Source: Shinisaurus crocodilurus | Taxonomy: Eukaryota > Chordata > Lepidosauria > Squamata > Shinisauridae | Direction of reading: 5' to 3' | NCBI GenBank assembly: GCA_021292165.1 | Contig: CM037880.1 | Coordinates: 22,590,051 to 22,654,050, forward strand | Length of the DNA: 64,000 nt | Translations under genes and position numbers: made by a program | The notes under the pieces: model-generated | What the model was told of the DNA's origin: nothing | What the model saw: the letters and a program-made list of their open reading frames with translations, nothing else | Database searches by the model: none | Shown here: piece after piece, positions 30,391 to 42,653 of the stretch | Layout of the letters: the number at the start of each line of letters is the position of its first letter | How positions within the stretch are numbered: position 1 is the stretch's first letter

Positions 30391-31239
30391 GAAAAGTAAT
30401 GTCTGCTGTGGCCCTGAGATAGAAATTGGGGTGCAGTGGGATTAGCAATGTGATGCTTCTCCTTATTGTAATGAGATAGAGGAAACTTTTTTGATTTCAA
30501 AAAGTGTAGTGTGTATACTTCAGGTTTCTGAAGTGATCAGGTTTCTTGGCTATGCTGTCTTTTCAGTAGATTTTCTTGAATGCAAGATAAATCCATGCAA
30601 CATTTTCTTTCACACGCAAACATTGCTTTAAAGGCAACCTGCCACGGCTCATAGTACCTGCCTTCAAAGACTTGAGCATATTTCAGCCCACTCTTCTAGC
30701 ACAGGTTTTAATACTGAAATGGCACGTGGACGTTTTTATACCAGTGACTTGTGGCTCCCAGTGCTTGACTGCCACTTAAATAAGCATCGCCGTTGTAACA
30801 GCAGCATTTTGTGTCTGTGTCAGTGGCTGAGAAACCTGTCAGACAGCTGTGGACCGTATTTTTTCTCTCTCTCCCAGTTCCCGAAGTTTTGTTTCCTTTC
30901 TTGTGATGACAAAGCTCTGTGACAGAGTCCTGAGTTGCTGGTGATGTGTGCAAGGCAATTGTGCTGCCAGAAAGCACTGAATTGGTAATCTGAGCCTCAT
31001 TTCTTCTAAGTGCTTCTGTCCTTCGTGTTTGCCAAGTGTGTACCTTTCTACACCCACTTAAGAGTATGGCTTGCTTTTGATATTTGGCCTTTACTTCCCC
31101 TTGTCATGAATGGCTTTAATTGTACATTATTCAACTATATCTCTATATAGTTCAGTCCGTCTGGGTGTTGTGTACTCTGGGCTGGCTCTGGCTCTCAAGC
31201 AGAGTATCTAAAACACGTGCTTTTTAGTATTTGTTTAAA
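30391..31239. other. Intronic stretch, nothing recognised
   Basis: No exon or repeat assigned. Confidence 0.4.
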
Positions 31240-31725
31240 GCAACCTTCCCCCAGCCCTCCACCCTCCAGATGTGTTGGACTACAACTCCCATCATCCCCA
31301 GTCAACACAGCCATGGTTGCTTTGAAAGCTACTGCACACAAAAGTCACAGTCCCATACATGCAGGGCCTTTCCATTTTGTTCCACGGTGGGACATTCCTC
31401 CTCATGCTCAGCTCAGATTGACTTTCCCTTGGCCATGTTGGCTGCTGGGATGTTGGGAGTTGTAGTCCATTCATGGAGGATGAGGCTATCACTGGCTTTA
31501 TGCTACCTCCAGTATCGGAGGCAGTATGCCTATGTACACCAGTTGTGGGGAACATGGACGGGAGGGTGCTGTTGCACTCATGTCCTGATTGTGGGTTTCC
31601 CGTGGGCAGCTGGTTGGCCACTGTGTGAACAGAATACTGGACTAGGTGGACCCTTGGTCTGATCCAGCATGGCTCTTCTTATGTGTGTAACACATCTGGA
31701 GGATGCTGGGTTGGAAAGTCTGCTT
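31240..31725. mobile_element. hAT-type MITE interrupted by a CR1 tail
   Basis: The left MITE arm (caaccttcccccagccctcc, then gttggactacaactcccatc) starts near 31240. The central arm ttggctgctgggatgttggg, then agttgtagtcc, reaches 31470. The right end (aacacatctggaggatgctg, then ggttggaaagtctgctttaa) resumes only at about 31689. The gap is filled by CR1 sequence. The MITE also contains an extra ~140 bp at about 31295-31430. Confidence 0.5.
31471..31688 (+). mobile_element. CR1-like LINE 3' UTR
   Basis: attcatggaggatgaggcta, ctacctccagtatcggaggc, gggcagctggttggccactg, ggacccttggtctgatccag, then tcttcttatgtgtg. It inserted into a MITE. Confidence 0.65.
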
Positions 31726-33056
31726 TAAAAACTACTGCAGACGAAAGTCACACGCAGGGGCTTCCTGTTTTCTCCACAATGGGAAATTTCTCCTTACGCT
31801 CAGCTCAGAATGGTTTGCCATTCTCCTGCTGCTCCCAGAAAAGTATGTGCAAGGTGCAGAGCTTCTGACTCTTGGCTCCTGAAGTCTGGTCTTGTTAATC
31901 TGTTAATCTGTTGTGTTTGTTTTCAGTGTATGGAGGGAGAGTATATAGTGACAGCTTACTGAAAAATATGAGAAAGTTAAAGTTGAAGTAGAATTCCCAT
32001 GTATGAGTTGAGTGAATTTGAAGCTTCTTGAGGGAGAAGGTGCGGGACATGCAGTCACTAAATAAAAGAGTTATAGAAGTGAAGCTCTGCAGCCCCCCAA
32101 TCTGGCTTTGTGTGGTAGATGCGGCTGGATTCTCATTTCCGTATAAGAGAGTTCACAGGCTGGTCACAGAGTCAGAACTGAGGCAGTGGATTTTGTGTCA
32201 TAGCCTCTCAGGCATTGTTCCATGCGCTGCAGAATGTTTTATTGTACTGTACCCTAAAAATATTTTTATCATGGGTTTAAATTATGTCTACACCCACATG
32301 ACCTTTGAGGAGTTCTCCGGACGGTCATTCTCTCGGGCGGGCTATCAGTCACCCATTGAGTTTAGAAGTGTTTTTCTGTCTGGCCATTCCTGACAAAAAT
32401 ACAGTTCCAGAGGGACCGTGACCTTTTACAGTACAAACAGTTCCTGAGAGTTGCAACTTTCGTTCGTTGAATCACTGGCTCCTAGAGATGGGGGGGGGGG
32501 GAAAGGTTGATTTTCCCCCCACAGTGTTTGAAAATTACCGTAGTGCTTTTCTCTGTACGTGCATGTTTGGACTATAATGGAGAGTACAAACTGTCTAGTT
32601 TATTATGAGGCCTTGCACCGCAGTAAGCTGTTGATGAAGCACAGATAGTGGACGGCTTGTGTTTAGATCTCTGAAGAAGGGATGAAGGCCACGTCTGACC
32701 TAGTGTAAGGCCAAAATGAAGCAAACGGGGGAAGGTTGTTGGGGCAGCAGTGGCAAATGGTGTGCGTGCAGACCTTGTGAAATAAGTTGCCTAAAAGGAG
32801 GCGGGTAGCTGACGTTAAGCCTTGTGGATGTTATGTTCCAGTCTTTGGTTGCTATACTGTGGGGGGGAGGGGCATACCCCTTTCTACCCCGAGGACCACA
32901 TCAGGTCCCTAACGGGGTGCCAAGGGACATACGCACACTTATGCCCACGTTTTCTCATTCACGTGTCCCCCACATCACACAGGCACACACACACTCCCTC
33001 CACCCAGACACACTGTCTCCTCCAAACAGGGCTTTCCCTTGCTCCTGCTAGTGCAG
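31726..33056. other. Intronic stretch, nothing recognised
   Basis: It contains G- and C-runs (32490-32520, 32860-32875) and short open frames without domain signatures. Confidence 0.4.
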
Positions 33057-33120
33057 TGTTCTCCAACCTTGGGTCCCCAGGTGTTTTTGGCCTACAACTC
33101 CCAGCATGCCCCAGCCAGCT
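33057..33120. mobile_element. hAT-type MITE left half (CAGTGTTCTCC family)
   Basis: cagtgttctccaaccttggg, then cccagcatgccccagccagct. The right arm is absent. This copy shows the normal continuation of the left arm (gccccagccagct), which helps fix the capture breakpoint in the element at 42.65 kb. Confidence 0.65.
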
Positions 33121-34799
33121 AGAGAGATGGGAGATAAGGGAAGGGCTTCCCGTGTTAGCCCTAGTGCTTGCAAGGGAAATCCCAGGCTTTCCCCTGCTAG
33201 CACTATCACTAAAAAGGGAAACTGTGGGCAGGGTCCCCGTGGTTCCGCAGGCCACACTGGAAGCAGCTGAGGACCGCATGTGGCCCTCGGGTTGTACACC
33301 CCTGCTATACTGGGAGATAAATTGATGCTGACTGCTTACATGTGCATGTGTAATCTAACAACCAAGTTTCTTTTTTTAAAAAAAGGACTGCTTGTTACTT
33401 TCCTCATTCCAAACATAAGCTGTTATTTGACTAAGACTCATAAGAATGTGACTAAAGCATACGAGGGCTAAATCTGAGAGGGGAGGTGCATGCAAGCTCC
33501 TCTATACCAGTGTTCCTGCATGTACAGACACATTTTTAGGCCATTGTGCAGACCAGCACAAAAGTCTGAAGAGGGGGTTCTAAGTGTATTTGACGGAACA
33601 CGCTTAGGAGCCTTCCTGTAGTCAGGAACCCTGCCTCATCAGGGTTCTCGCTCACAGGGAGTCTTCTAAGTGCATTCAGATTATAACTTGAATATAAGCA
33701 GTGGAGCTTGAAAACTGTTATGAGGGAATAGTACTGCTTCACGAGACCCTTGGAGTTCATTCAAAACCACTATAATAGGAAGCTGAGATAAAATATATAC
33801 CACAGAGGAGGAAGCCAGGCCAAGAAGTTGCCCATGTGGCTAATGAGCAGCATCAAGGAAGCCATAATGACTGAGAACACTTCCTTTCAGAAGCGGAAGT
33901 GCTGTTCAAAATAGAAAAATGAAAAGGAGCATAAACTCTGGCAAAACAAATGCAAGTTTTCAAGCAAAAAAAAAAAAGAAAAGAAAAAAGGAGAGAGAGA
34001 GCTTATTGCTAAGAACATTGAAACAAATGAAATGTCTTTAAATGCACTAGGAGTTGAAAGCCAATCTGGGAGGCAGTTGAATTGTAAGACAAAAGAGATG
34101 AGAGGATTGCTGAGGGAGGAAAGGGAGTTTGTTGAGAATGAACGAATGGATTCTTTGAGCCAGTCTTCGGTGTGGAAGATGTTTTGTAGATGCATTAAAT
34201 TGCTTTTGGAGGGGAGGTTATCTGAGGGTAAGAAGTGAAGTTCTACAGCTAATTGATAAATTAAAAACTAAAAATCCAGGTTAGGATGACATACACTGGG
34301 GAGTTCTTAAAAGTATTTAAATATGAAACTGCTGATATTCTAATACACACACTCACACACACAACCTGCCACTACAATTTGCCTCTTTAATGGGAGGATT
34401 GGTACATAGCCAATCAAAGTCAATTTTTTAAAAAAGGATCTATGGAGCAGCCAGGAAACTATAGGCCTGTTCACTTAACTTTCTGCCCGACATTAATTGC
34501 TGGAAAAACATGATTCGAAATGGGATTATTGCACATTTGGTAGGGCTGGGTTAGTGCCCTTCTTGTGGAAGTGACCCAGGAAGCAGCTTGAGGTTGCTGC
34601 CCAGCTATAAGGAGCTGTAACATAATGTAAAAGTGAACCTCCTCTCCTTTGGCACACACTCCAGGGCACAAAGGTGCTTGAGTAGCGTGAGTCGGCAAGC
34701 CCTGCTCCACTTCATCCGGCAGTGTGATGTTTCGCATTGCTGTGGGCCGAACAGAGAGTGGAGCATCGTTGTGCTTTCTTGTTCTGGCGCAAGCATCGC
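33121..34799. other. Intronic stretch, nothing recognised
   Basis: A-rich and AC-rich short runs (33966-33980, 34345-34365). No exon. Confidence 0.4.
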
Positions 34800-34980
34800 C
34801 AGGAGTCCTTCAACCTTTTGGGCTAGTGTGTGTGTGCATTTGGAATTTTGAAAGCCTGTTATGGGTGCCTTCACAAAATGGCTCCCATGAAGGGGCCTCC
34901 TAGTCATAAAAAATGGCTACCATGGTGGATGTGACCAGTCACAAAATACCCATTTCAATGAAGGCAAAATTGGTGAAGTT
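34800..34980. mobile_element. MITE-like repeat (CAGGGGTCCCCAACC-type), copy A
   Basis: caggagtccttcaacctttt, then catttggaattttgaaagcc, then acaaaatggctcccatgaag. The copy at 52180-52330 has the same order of motifs. The right end is unclear. Confidence 0.4.
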
Positions 34981-35596
34981 AAAGGACAACTAACTTGCCC
35001 AAGAACCCAAGTACATGGCAGAGGTGGGTTCTGAGTTCCCATGCTTTTGAGCCCCTCGTTCTGCACTCCATCCCATATTTCATGGAAGGCACACTTTGAA
35101 ACAAAGCACTGGGCTGCAGCCACCCGCCGTTTTATTTTCTGAGGATGCCTCCAGGGCCTTTTATTCCTGGAAATGAAAATGAGCTGTTCTGGAGGCTGAT
35201 ACTTCGCTTCGCGGCATGCCAGCCTCCCAGTTAACTTATTTTTTATTTTTAAAAAATATATTTAAAAATGTAAACGAATCAGGAGAGGCAGGGAGCCTGG
35301 CGGGCACCAAGGGGATGTCTCTGTGGGCATATTGGCGCCCACAGTATTAGGCAGTGCAAAGCCCCACATGACAAGTTGCATTGGTCTGGTTTGGAATGAT
35401 ACTGCCTGTGTGCAGCCCTCTGTCCACCCAGCACCCATCAGGATATATCCCTCCCTGCCAAATTGTACAGCTTTGTCTCTTGGGTGCCACCTCTATGCTC
35501 ACTCCTCCTGATCTACAGAGATTGAATCTTCTATTCTCAAAAAATAGAATTTTTTATTCTTAATCTGATTTTTTTCTTATTCTCCTGCCTTAACTC
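34981..35596. other. Intronic stretch, nothing recognised
   Basis: Contains a T/A-rich stretch (35238-35268). No gene. Confidence 0.4.
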
Positions 35597-36037
35597 CAGG
35601 GGCAGTGCCGGGAACTGAAAAGATCTGGGGCTCAGGCCCACGGGATGGGGGGCGGGGGGGGGAGAGCAAAATTTGCATATGTTAATTTACATATGCTATA
35701 AAGTCTGTCTCTCTCTGTTTATGTCTGTCTCCTAAGGACACCCCTATTTGTAAAAAGGTGTATGGACAGGGGAGAGGAGGGTATTTGCTTTCAGAAAAAA
35801 ACCTCAGGCAGAAAGAATCATTGGGGGGCGGCAGGAGGTGAAACACCTGTGGGCAAAAAGCCAGCTAATCCTGGGGGATCAGATGCAACAGAGATCATCA
35901 GGGCCCCTGCGCCTTTATTTCAGTAAGTGCCCATGGACAGCAGGGTGGTGGGGCAGGTGGCTGCCCAGAGATCCGGGGCTCCAAATGAATGATTCGGGGC
36001 TCCAGCCCTAGTGGGCCACCCCCTAACACCACCTCTG
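35597..36037. mobile_element. 441-bp hAT-type MITE, copy A
   Basis: Starts caggggcagtgccgggaact and ends ctaacaccacctctg, an inverted pair in its last ~14 bp. It is flanked by cttaactc / cttagctc (7 of 8). The interior is unique to this family (cagatgcaacagagatcatc, then gggcccctgcgcctttattt). There is no transposase. Confidence 0.7.
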
Positions 36038-36240
36038 CTTAGCTCTCTCCCCCCTTCCCCATGGGAAACTTGTTCTTCTATGATACTTGAAAGAATTCTT
36101 GCCTGGGCTCTGGGGATTTGATGTTGTTTTCAGTCTTGAAGATGGTTTAAAAAATTTTTGAGGGTTGCTAAGTAGGTGTGTGAGTGGATTAATGGTCATG
36201 ATCTTCTTAATGGTTTAATATGAGCTGGTGTAGCATAGGG

Positions 36241-36366
36241 CAGGGGTAGGCAAACTGGCGCCCTTGAGGTTTGGGACTACGACTTCCATCATTTGCCATG
36301 CTGGCTGGGACTTATGGGCAGTTGTAGTCCAAAACAGCTGCAGGGCTCCAGGTTGCCTACCCCCTG
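36241..36366. mobile_element. hAT-type palindromic MITE
   Basis: caggggtaggcaaactggcg faces caggttgcctaccccctg, with the usual central foldback (gccatgctggctgggactta). The flanks are only partly matched. Confidence 0.7.
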
Positions 36367-38026
36367 TGCTAGGAGATTGGGCTGTGACTCAGATCTCATC
36401 TCTGCCTCGAGCTCGTTGAGCTGCCTTAGACAAAGTCACGCACTCTCAGCCTCCCATCTGCAATATGGAGATAATGGGACTCAGCTAGTTTGCTGGGTCG
36501 TTGTAAAAACTGGAACAAAATAATGCATGCGGTGGACTTCGAACACTTAAAAGCACTGTGCAACACTTAATATGTACTATGTATTTAATACTGAATAAAT
36601 GTGTTTTCTGTTTGTCAATGTAACGGCTCCCTTGGTGGTCTGTCGTGTTACTATTTCTAAAGGTGAGCAGCTGTTCATTTCCGCGCTTTTTTGTTTATGC
36701 GTGTAAGAGCCGTGCTAACTGCTTTTGCAGGCGTCTGTTCTCCAGCTAAGAAGCATACGCTCTTCGCTTGGCTTACCATTCCTTAATATTCAGTCAGCAT
36801 TTTTGCCCCCTGCATAACTCTTCATCTCTTATTTATGCACTCCAGAGTGCAGAGATGCAGTCCAAGGCAGGGAAGTGCCAATGTCTAGACCCAATTCCTA
36901 TGCATGTACGTCAATGCAGCTGCCCTTGATTTGCCAGGCTGTTTGTGGCGTCTCTGGCTCATCTCTTGCAAAACAGATTAGGGTCCTATCTTCTTATTGG
37001 TGATTAGGCTTGCCATCTGAAAGACTGAGAAAGGGAGCCCCGGGGAATTTTCTTTTGCATTTCTGTTTTGAGAACAAGGTGGTGGCAAAAACAAGAAGTT
37101 CATTACCGTAGATCAGTGCTGAACTGGAGTTCATAAAACATTCATAGCACAGAACTGTGTTAAGTGATCAAATTGCTGCTGAAATTTCCAGTGCGATAAC
37201 AAATTGCTTTATGTGCAAACTCCATTTTAAAGCTCTGCAAGGGCTCTTTATCCCTTTAATTAATGTCTGGCTGTTCTTCGCTTGGCCATAGAAAATGTAA
37301 GCAACCAAAGCTTAGGGGGCTGGGAGACAGGGTGAGGGAGAGAGAGATTGAAGGAGGTACAGTAAAGCAGCTGGAGATGGGTCTGGAGCATTCTACATAT
37401 CTGTGGCCTGATTGGCTTTCTTTCTTTCTTTCTTTTTTAAATTTTCCATGACCCTCTCAGGCTTCTATTTACATAGATGCAAGTCCTGCTGAACTCAATC
37501 AGTGACAAGTGATTGAGGTGAGCAAAGAAGAGTTGACCCCCTTTTCTGAAGCCTCTATTGGGAGTCTGATTCTCAGTGCCACATGTTGTGTGTGCAATTT
37601 GTTTCTAAAACATCCTATTTTAAGCGTGAGGTTGCTATTAAGGGACAGTCATGCCATATGTGTGTCAAACAGGAGAACACATTTTTTGACAGTTCAGGCT
37701 GCGAATGGCTCATGTCATGCCCTTTCCATTAGCTTCACCTACCTATCCAGTGTAGTGATGTGGGTTTCCCATGGGTTTTTTTCTATGCAAATTTGGCCAA
37801 TTTGTATAGGGTAGTTTATATCAGGGGAAAAAAAATCTAGTTTCCAGTTTTCCTTAGAGAGTGATCTAATTTAGCATGTTTAATTTATTTGTATTTAGTA
37901 CCCAATGTTAATAAAGGGCCTCACGTTAATTTATGTCCCAAAACACCACAAGTGATTGACCTGAAATATTGGGCGGGGGCGGGGAATTAAATAACACTTA
38001 ACATTATAAAAATGCTTTTTGTTTTT
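36367..38026. other. Intronic stretch, nothing recognised
   Basis: A (CTTT)n run near 37420-37435 and a GGGCGGGGGCGGGG run near 37971-37984. No exon or structured repeat. Confidence 0.4.
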
Positions 38027-38270
38027 ATTATATTTTATTTATTATATTTATATCCTGCCTTTTTTCCTGCAAGGTACCCAAGGCGGCTTACATAATCCTC
38101 TTCTTCCTCCTCTCCATCTTATCCTCACAACAACCCTGTGAGGTAGGTGGGGCTGAGAGTCCATGACTGGCCCAAAGTCACCCAGTGAGTTTTATGGCCG
38201 AGTGGGGACTAGAACCCAGATCTCCTGAGTCCCAGTCCAACACTCGAACCATTACGCTGCATTGGCTCTC
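38027..38270 (-). mobile_element. tRNA-derived SINE, copy 2 (antisense)
   Basis: The + strand shows the tail first (tttattatatttatatcctg), then cctcacaacaaccctgtgag, then gcccaaagtcacccagtgag, then the box B complement (ggactagaacccagatctcc). Confidence 0.8.
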
Positions 38271-39137
38271 TTATGTAGAATTTTTTTATTCTTATAAACA
38301 TTAAAAGAAAAAGCGTGTACTTCCCTTACGTTGTTCAAATTTAAGGACCCCCTCCCCCCACTGGTACTGAAAACTGTTGACACATTAATAAAGAAATTTG
38401 TGTGATATGCTGACAGCCACTCATCTGTTTCAACAGAGTTCAACTCTCTTCCACTGAGCTTGTTGAGTCACATACAGTTTTGCTGTCATTTCATATTAGT
38501 ACCAAAAACATACAAAAACGTTAGCAGCAAAAATGTTAGTGTGATCCTAACTATTTAGGGAGGGAAACCAGCATTTTATTATAGTTTTTCTCTGTTAAAC
38601 AGATGTTACGTGCAGGCTGTCAAGTTTTTGACCAGAGCATTTTTGATTTAAAAGACACACACACACACACACACACTTCTGTTTCTGCCACCCCTGGTTA
38701 AAGGAGCCTCCTAGAAGTGCTGGAAAATGTTTCCTTCTCTACCTGCTGGTTTCTTTCATGTTGGGTTACTGCTGCACACCTTTTTGGCAGTTCTGGATCT
38801 TCTATCATTGGTGTGTTTGTGGTTCGTTAGAGCCTGACCTTGTGTGGAAACACCCCTTAGCTATACATAGCTCCCTGCCCCAAAGAGATTACAATCCAAA
38901 CTTAGACAGTGTGGGTAGAACAGAGGGGAGGGGAGGGGAAGGAGGGAAGAGACAAGCGTATCAGTGGAGGAATAGGTATGTTTATTATGTTTTTGACTTT
39001 GCTTGTATTTGATGTGAAGATCTAGGCATTAAGCAAGAGCTTTCTGGTAAAGGGGTCTTTGAGAAGATAGATAAGTGGCTCCACATAAGCCTTCTGGGTA
39101 GGGAATTCTAGGGATTGGTATGTAATACTCAAAGATT
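38271..39137. other. Intronic stretch with (AC)n
   Basis: (AC)n at 38655-38676 and a GGGAGGGGAGGGG purine run near 38926-38940. No gene. Confidence 0.45.
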
Positions 39138-39300
39138 ATTAAGTATCCATAGATTATAGACCATAGAGTTGGAAGGAGCCTAAGGCTATCGAGTCCAACC
39201 CCCTGCTCAATGCAGGAAACTAGAGGAGGGGGGTCTCCCATCCAAGTAATAACCAGGCTTGACCCTGCTTAGCTTTCCACGCTCAGACAAGCTGAGCCAG
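39138..39300 (-). mobile_element. 5S-rRNA-derived SINE with CR1-like tail, copy 1
   Basis: On the minus strand the head is 5S-rRNA-like over about 39299-39231: ggaaagctaagcagggtc, then cctggttattacttggatgg, then gagacc. This covers the box A, intermediate element and box C of the 5S internal promoter. It is joined to a CR1-type 3' end (+ strand tagagttggaaggagcc, then gagtccaaccccctgctcaa). A second copy with the same junction lies at 55.9 kb, so this is a family and not a chance fusion. Confidence 0.65.
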
Positions 39301-39400
39301 CCCATAGATATGTATTCAGATATATGGTAGCTCATGCTTTAAATCAGAGGAATAGTACATATTCCTATTACATATTCCTAGTACATGTTGTGTACTAGCC

Positions 39401-39650
39401 AGAGCCAGTGTGGCGTAGTGGTGAGAGTGTTGGACTGGGACTCGGGAGATCCGGGTTCTAGCCCCCCGCTCAGCCATGAAACTCACTGGGTGACTTTGGG
39501 CCAGTCACTGACTCTCAGCCTAACCTACCTCACAGGGTTGTTGTGAAGATAAAATGGAGAGGAGGAGGAGGATTATGTAAGCCGCCTTGGGTTCCTTGCA
39601 GGAAGAAAGGCAGGATATAAATATAATAAATAAAATAAATAAAAAATAAC
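39401..39650 (+). mobile_element. tRNA-derived SINE, copy 3
   Basis: agagccagtgtggcgtagtg, then gatccgggttctagcccc, then the conserved body and a TAAATAAAATAAA tail. Confidence 0.85.
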
Positions 39651-40235
39651 GAACGCAGCATGGTTTGAATATGAACACTGACATTTTATCATTGTGAAAT
39701 AACCTGCGGAAAACCTAGGCCATGTCAACATCGGCTCACATTCATTCATCAGTGCTATCATTTATCCTTATCTTTTAAAGAGAGAATGATGCAGTTACAC
39801 TTCAAACTGGGGGTGAACAGATCATAGCCTTTTAATCTCTTGACACCTGCTGGGCTTTATTAACTCCACATGTGTGTTCCATAGAAACACTTGAGATTTA
39901 CACATTGGCGCTCTGACCCCCAATATAGCTTTGGTTAAGGTAATGGCTAAAGCCACCTTGGCTATAAATCATTCGTATTTGTCTTACGTGGACTGGATCA
40001 CACAGAGGGAAGCTCTCTAAATCAGGGCAGATCATATTTTATTTAAGGCAAGGCTAGTTGCTATTTAAAAGCCCGAATGTGTTCTTGTTTACAGTCATTG
40101 GAGCACATGATTAATTGTGTGCGCTTCTGAGTGATGTTAGGCTGTGGAGTGGACTGGATCAGCCATCCTGTGGATATGTCAAAAGGCTTTTCCACACATT
40201 ACGCGATATATCGTAGGTGTACTGCTAAATATGTA

Positions 40236-40373
40236 ATGGCTTGGATCCAGACCTCGTCATGGTTAGAGTAGACCCATTGAAATCAATGGGACAAGCAAGT
40301 CATGACTAACTTAAGTCCCATTGATTTCACTGGGTCTACTATAAGCATGACTAAATCTGGATCCAACCCAATG
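40236..40373. mobile_element. Palindromic MITE (GGATCCAACCC family)
   Basis: ggcttggatccagacctcgt faces atctggatccaacccaat. The inner arms gagtagacccattgaaatca and tgatttcactgggtctact are complementary, giving one long hairpin. Confidence 0.7.
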
Positions 40374-40375
40374 TT

Positions 40376-40622
40376 GAGAGCCAGTGTGGCGTAGTGGTGA
40401 GAGTGTTGGGCTGGGACTCGGGAGATCCGGGTTCTAGTCCCCGTTCGGCCGTGAAACTCACTGGGTGACTTTGGGCCAGTCACTGACTCTCAGCCTAACC
40501 TACCTCACAGGGTTGTTGTGAGGATAACATGGAGAGGAGAAGGAGGATTATGTAAGCCGCTTTGGGTTCCTTGCAGGAAAAAAGGCGGGGTATAAATATA
40601 ATAAATAAATAAATAAATAAAT
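40376..40622 (+). mobile_element. tRNA-derived SINE, copy 4
   Basis: It abuts the preceding MITE. gagagccagtgtggcgtagt, then ccgggttctagtccccgttc, body, and an (AATA)n tail. Confidence 0.85.
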
Positions 40623-40879
40623 ATGTGTGGTGTGTGACCCTAAGCACCATATCTGGTTTAGATTACAGTATCCTCATCAATACAAGCGTTAGAGACAAGT
40701 TGCACACCTACTTGCTAAGTTGCATCACTCAGTAGCTGAATGTTTGAACTTCCCTCCATTGCACACTATCTGTTTTGGAAGTGGTATGACAGCTCTGTCT
40801 GTGGAGGTTGTTTCATACACACAAGACAATGTTATGATAGCGAAGGCCTGTATGTAGCATGATGGGTATGCACGGGAGA

Positions 40880-41176
40880 GTGTAGTGATGGTCACCAATT
40901 TGGAGGGCTTTAAAAGGGGATTGGACAAAGTCATGGAGGATAGGGCTATATCAGTGGCTACGAGTCCTGATGGCTATATGCTACCTCCAGTATCAGAGTA
41001 TGTCTATGTACACCAGTGGCTGGAGAACATGGGCAGGAGGAGGGTGCATTTGCACTCATGTCCTGCTTTTGAGTTTTCCATAGGCAGCTGGTTGGCCACT
41101 GTGTGAACAGAATGGTGGGCTAGATGGACCCTTGGTCTGATCCAGCATGGCTTTTTGTATGTTCATATGTTCTTAG
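40880..41176 (+). mobile_element. CR1-like LINE 3' UTR
   Basis: ggagggctttaaaaggggat, gtcatggaggatagggctat, ggccactgtgtgaacagaat and ggacccttggtctgatccag, ending tatgttcatatgttctta. Confidence 0.7.
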
Positions 41177-41499
41177 AGCTTGTCCGTTAGCCGCACGTTT
41201 TCATTGGATTCAAAGTACAGAGCAACGGGAATGAAGGAAGGAATCCCCGTTTTTCCTTTTTCAATTAACTGGTCTCTTCTGGCATGCAGTTTCAAAGTCC
41301 CGAGTGCGTTTTGATATCTACTGTGAAGGGAAGTGCTCCTTGCATGCCTGGTGTTTCCCAATGTATATACCGTACACAGAGTATTTCCTTGCCTGTAAAG
41401 CAGAATGGTGAAGCTCCTCTGCATGTAGAGAGCTCCATTTAAGCCACTGCAAACTACTTTAGTAAACCCATGTTTTAATGGAGGGGAGGATCATCTGGC

Positions 41500-41697
41500 T
41501 GGAATACTTGCCATCCAGTTTCTAAGGCAGTATGTCTGTGTGCACCAGTTGGTGGGGAACATGGGTGGGAGGGTGCTGTTGCACTCACATCCTGCTTGTG
41601 GGTTTCCCCTGGGCAGCTGGTCGGCCGCTGTGTGAACAGAATGCTGCACTAGGTGGACCCTTGGTTTGATCCAGCAGGGCTCTTCCTATGTTCAATC
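41500..41697 (+). mobile_element. CR1-like LINE 3' UTR fragment
   Basis: gcagtatgtctgtgtgcacc, ggtgctgttgcactcacatc and ggacccttggtttgatccag, ending cttcctatgttcaa. Confidence 0.65.
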
Positions 41698-42645
41698 TGA
41701 TAACTTGAGTCTACATTTGCTTACAATGGCTTCCTGTTAACTCACTGACAATGTCATTTAATACCTTGCTTATACTGGTTGCTCTTTGGCACAGAAGACA
41801 TGACTGAGGCTGCTGCTTATATGAGGTGCCAGACAAATAGATGGGACTCCGAGGCTCATAAATACCACAACCTGGAGGGCAAGTGCGAAACTTTATATTG
41901 AATCCGCAGACAAATGTGCACCATCCATTATGCAAATTATATGTAATTGACATAATTTTGATGATTGGGCATGCTGCTAGTTTGTTGTGCAAGCCACATG
42001 TTGCAAAAATGTGCCTGTCTTCTTCCCAGCCTGACATTGCCACAACCGCACTGACCCCGTGGGTCACGAGGCTTTTTTTTTTTTTGGTCAGACCATCAAG
42101 TACATGGGTGGAAGCATTGGCACGTCACCTCTTCCAACTCAGTGGTGCAGCCCTGGCTAACTCACATGTTTCATTGCTATTGGATTTGTGAGAGAGGGAA
42201 TCACATGCAAGAAAAAAATAGTGTCAACTTCATTTCTCATTTTCTCTTCCAAAGGAAGCTTCTTCTTTTCTTAAGAAGTTATTTATTTGATGTCAAGGCT
42301 CCAATTTCTTTACTGTAGGACTGATGCTCCATCACAGTATACTGTGAAGGGCCTATGATTATTATCACAGTGTTCTGAAGGGCTATGATTAGGGCTATCT
42401 AGTTCTGTCTATTAACGGTATGGTGCTTATTTCAGGTATCCAAAATACCTGGATCGCAAAGACCTACGCGCTTCCATCCCATGTTGAAGAGCCCTCTATG
42501 TTGATAAAGGTGTTTGCAGGGTGGTGCGGGGGAGGTCATTCCTTGCACTCTCTTTTCACATTTACATGACTTGACAATAAGCATATATTTTCTTATAGCC
42601 TTAATACTCATTTTGGGCCTTTGGGGAGAAGGGGGACTTGTTTCC
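41698..42645. other. Intronic stretch, nothing recognised
   Basis: A T-run at 42071-42085. No exon or repeat assigned. Confidence 0.4.
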
Positions 42646-42653
42646 CTTTAGCC

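Noticed and set aside
32028..32393. 121-codon open frame
   Set aside because: No recognisable motif and no promoter or splice context. A frame of this length can occur by chance in 64 kb.
39231..39299. 5S rRNA gene on the minus strand
   Set aside because: Only part of 5S is present, it is diverged and fused to a LINE-type tail, and the same chimera recurs at 56001-56066.
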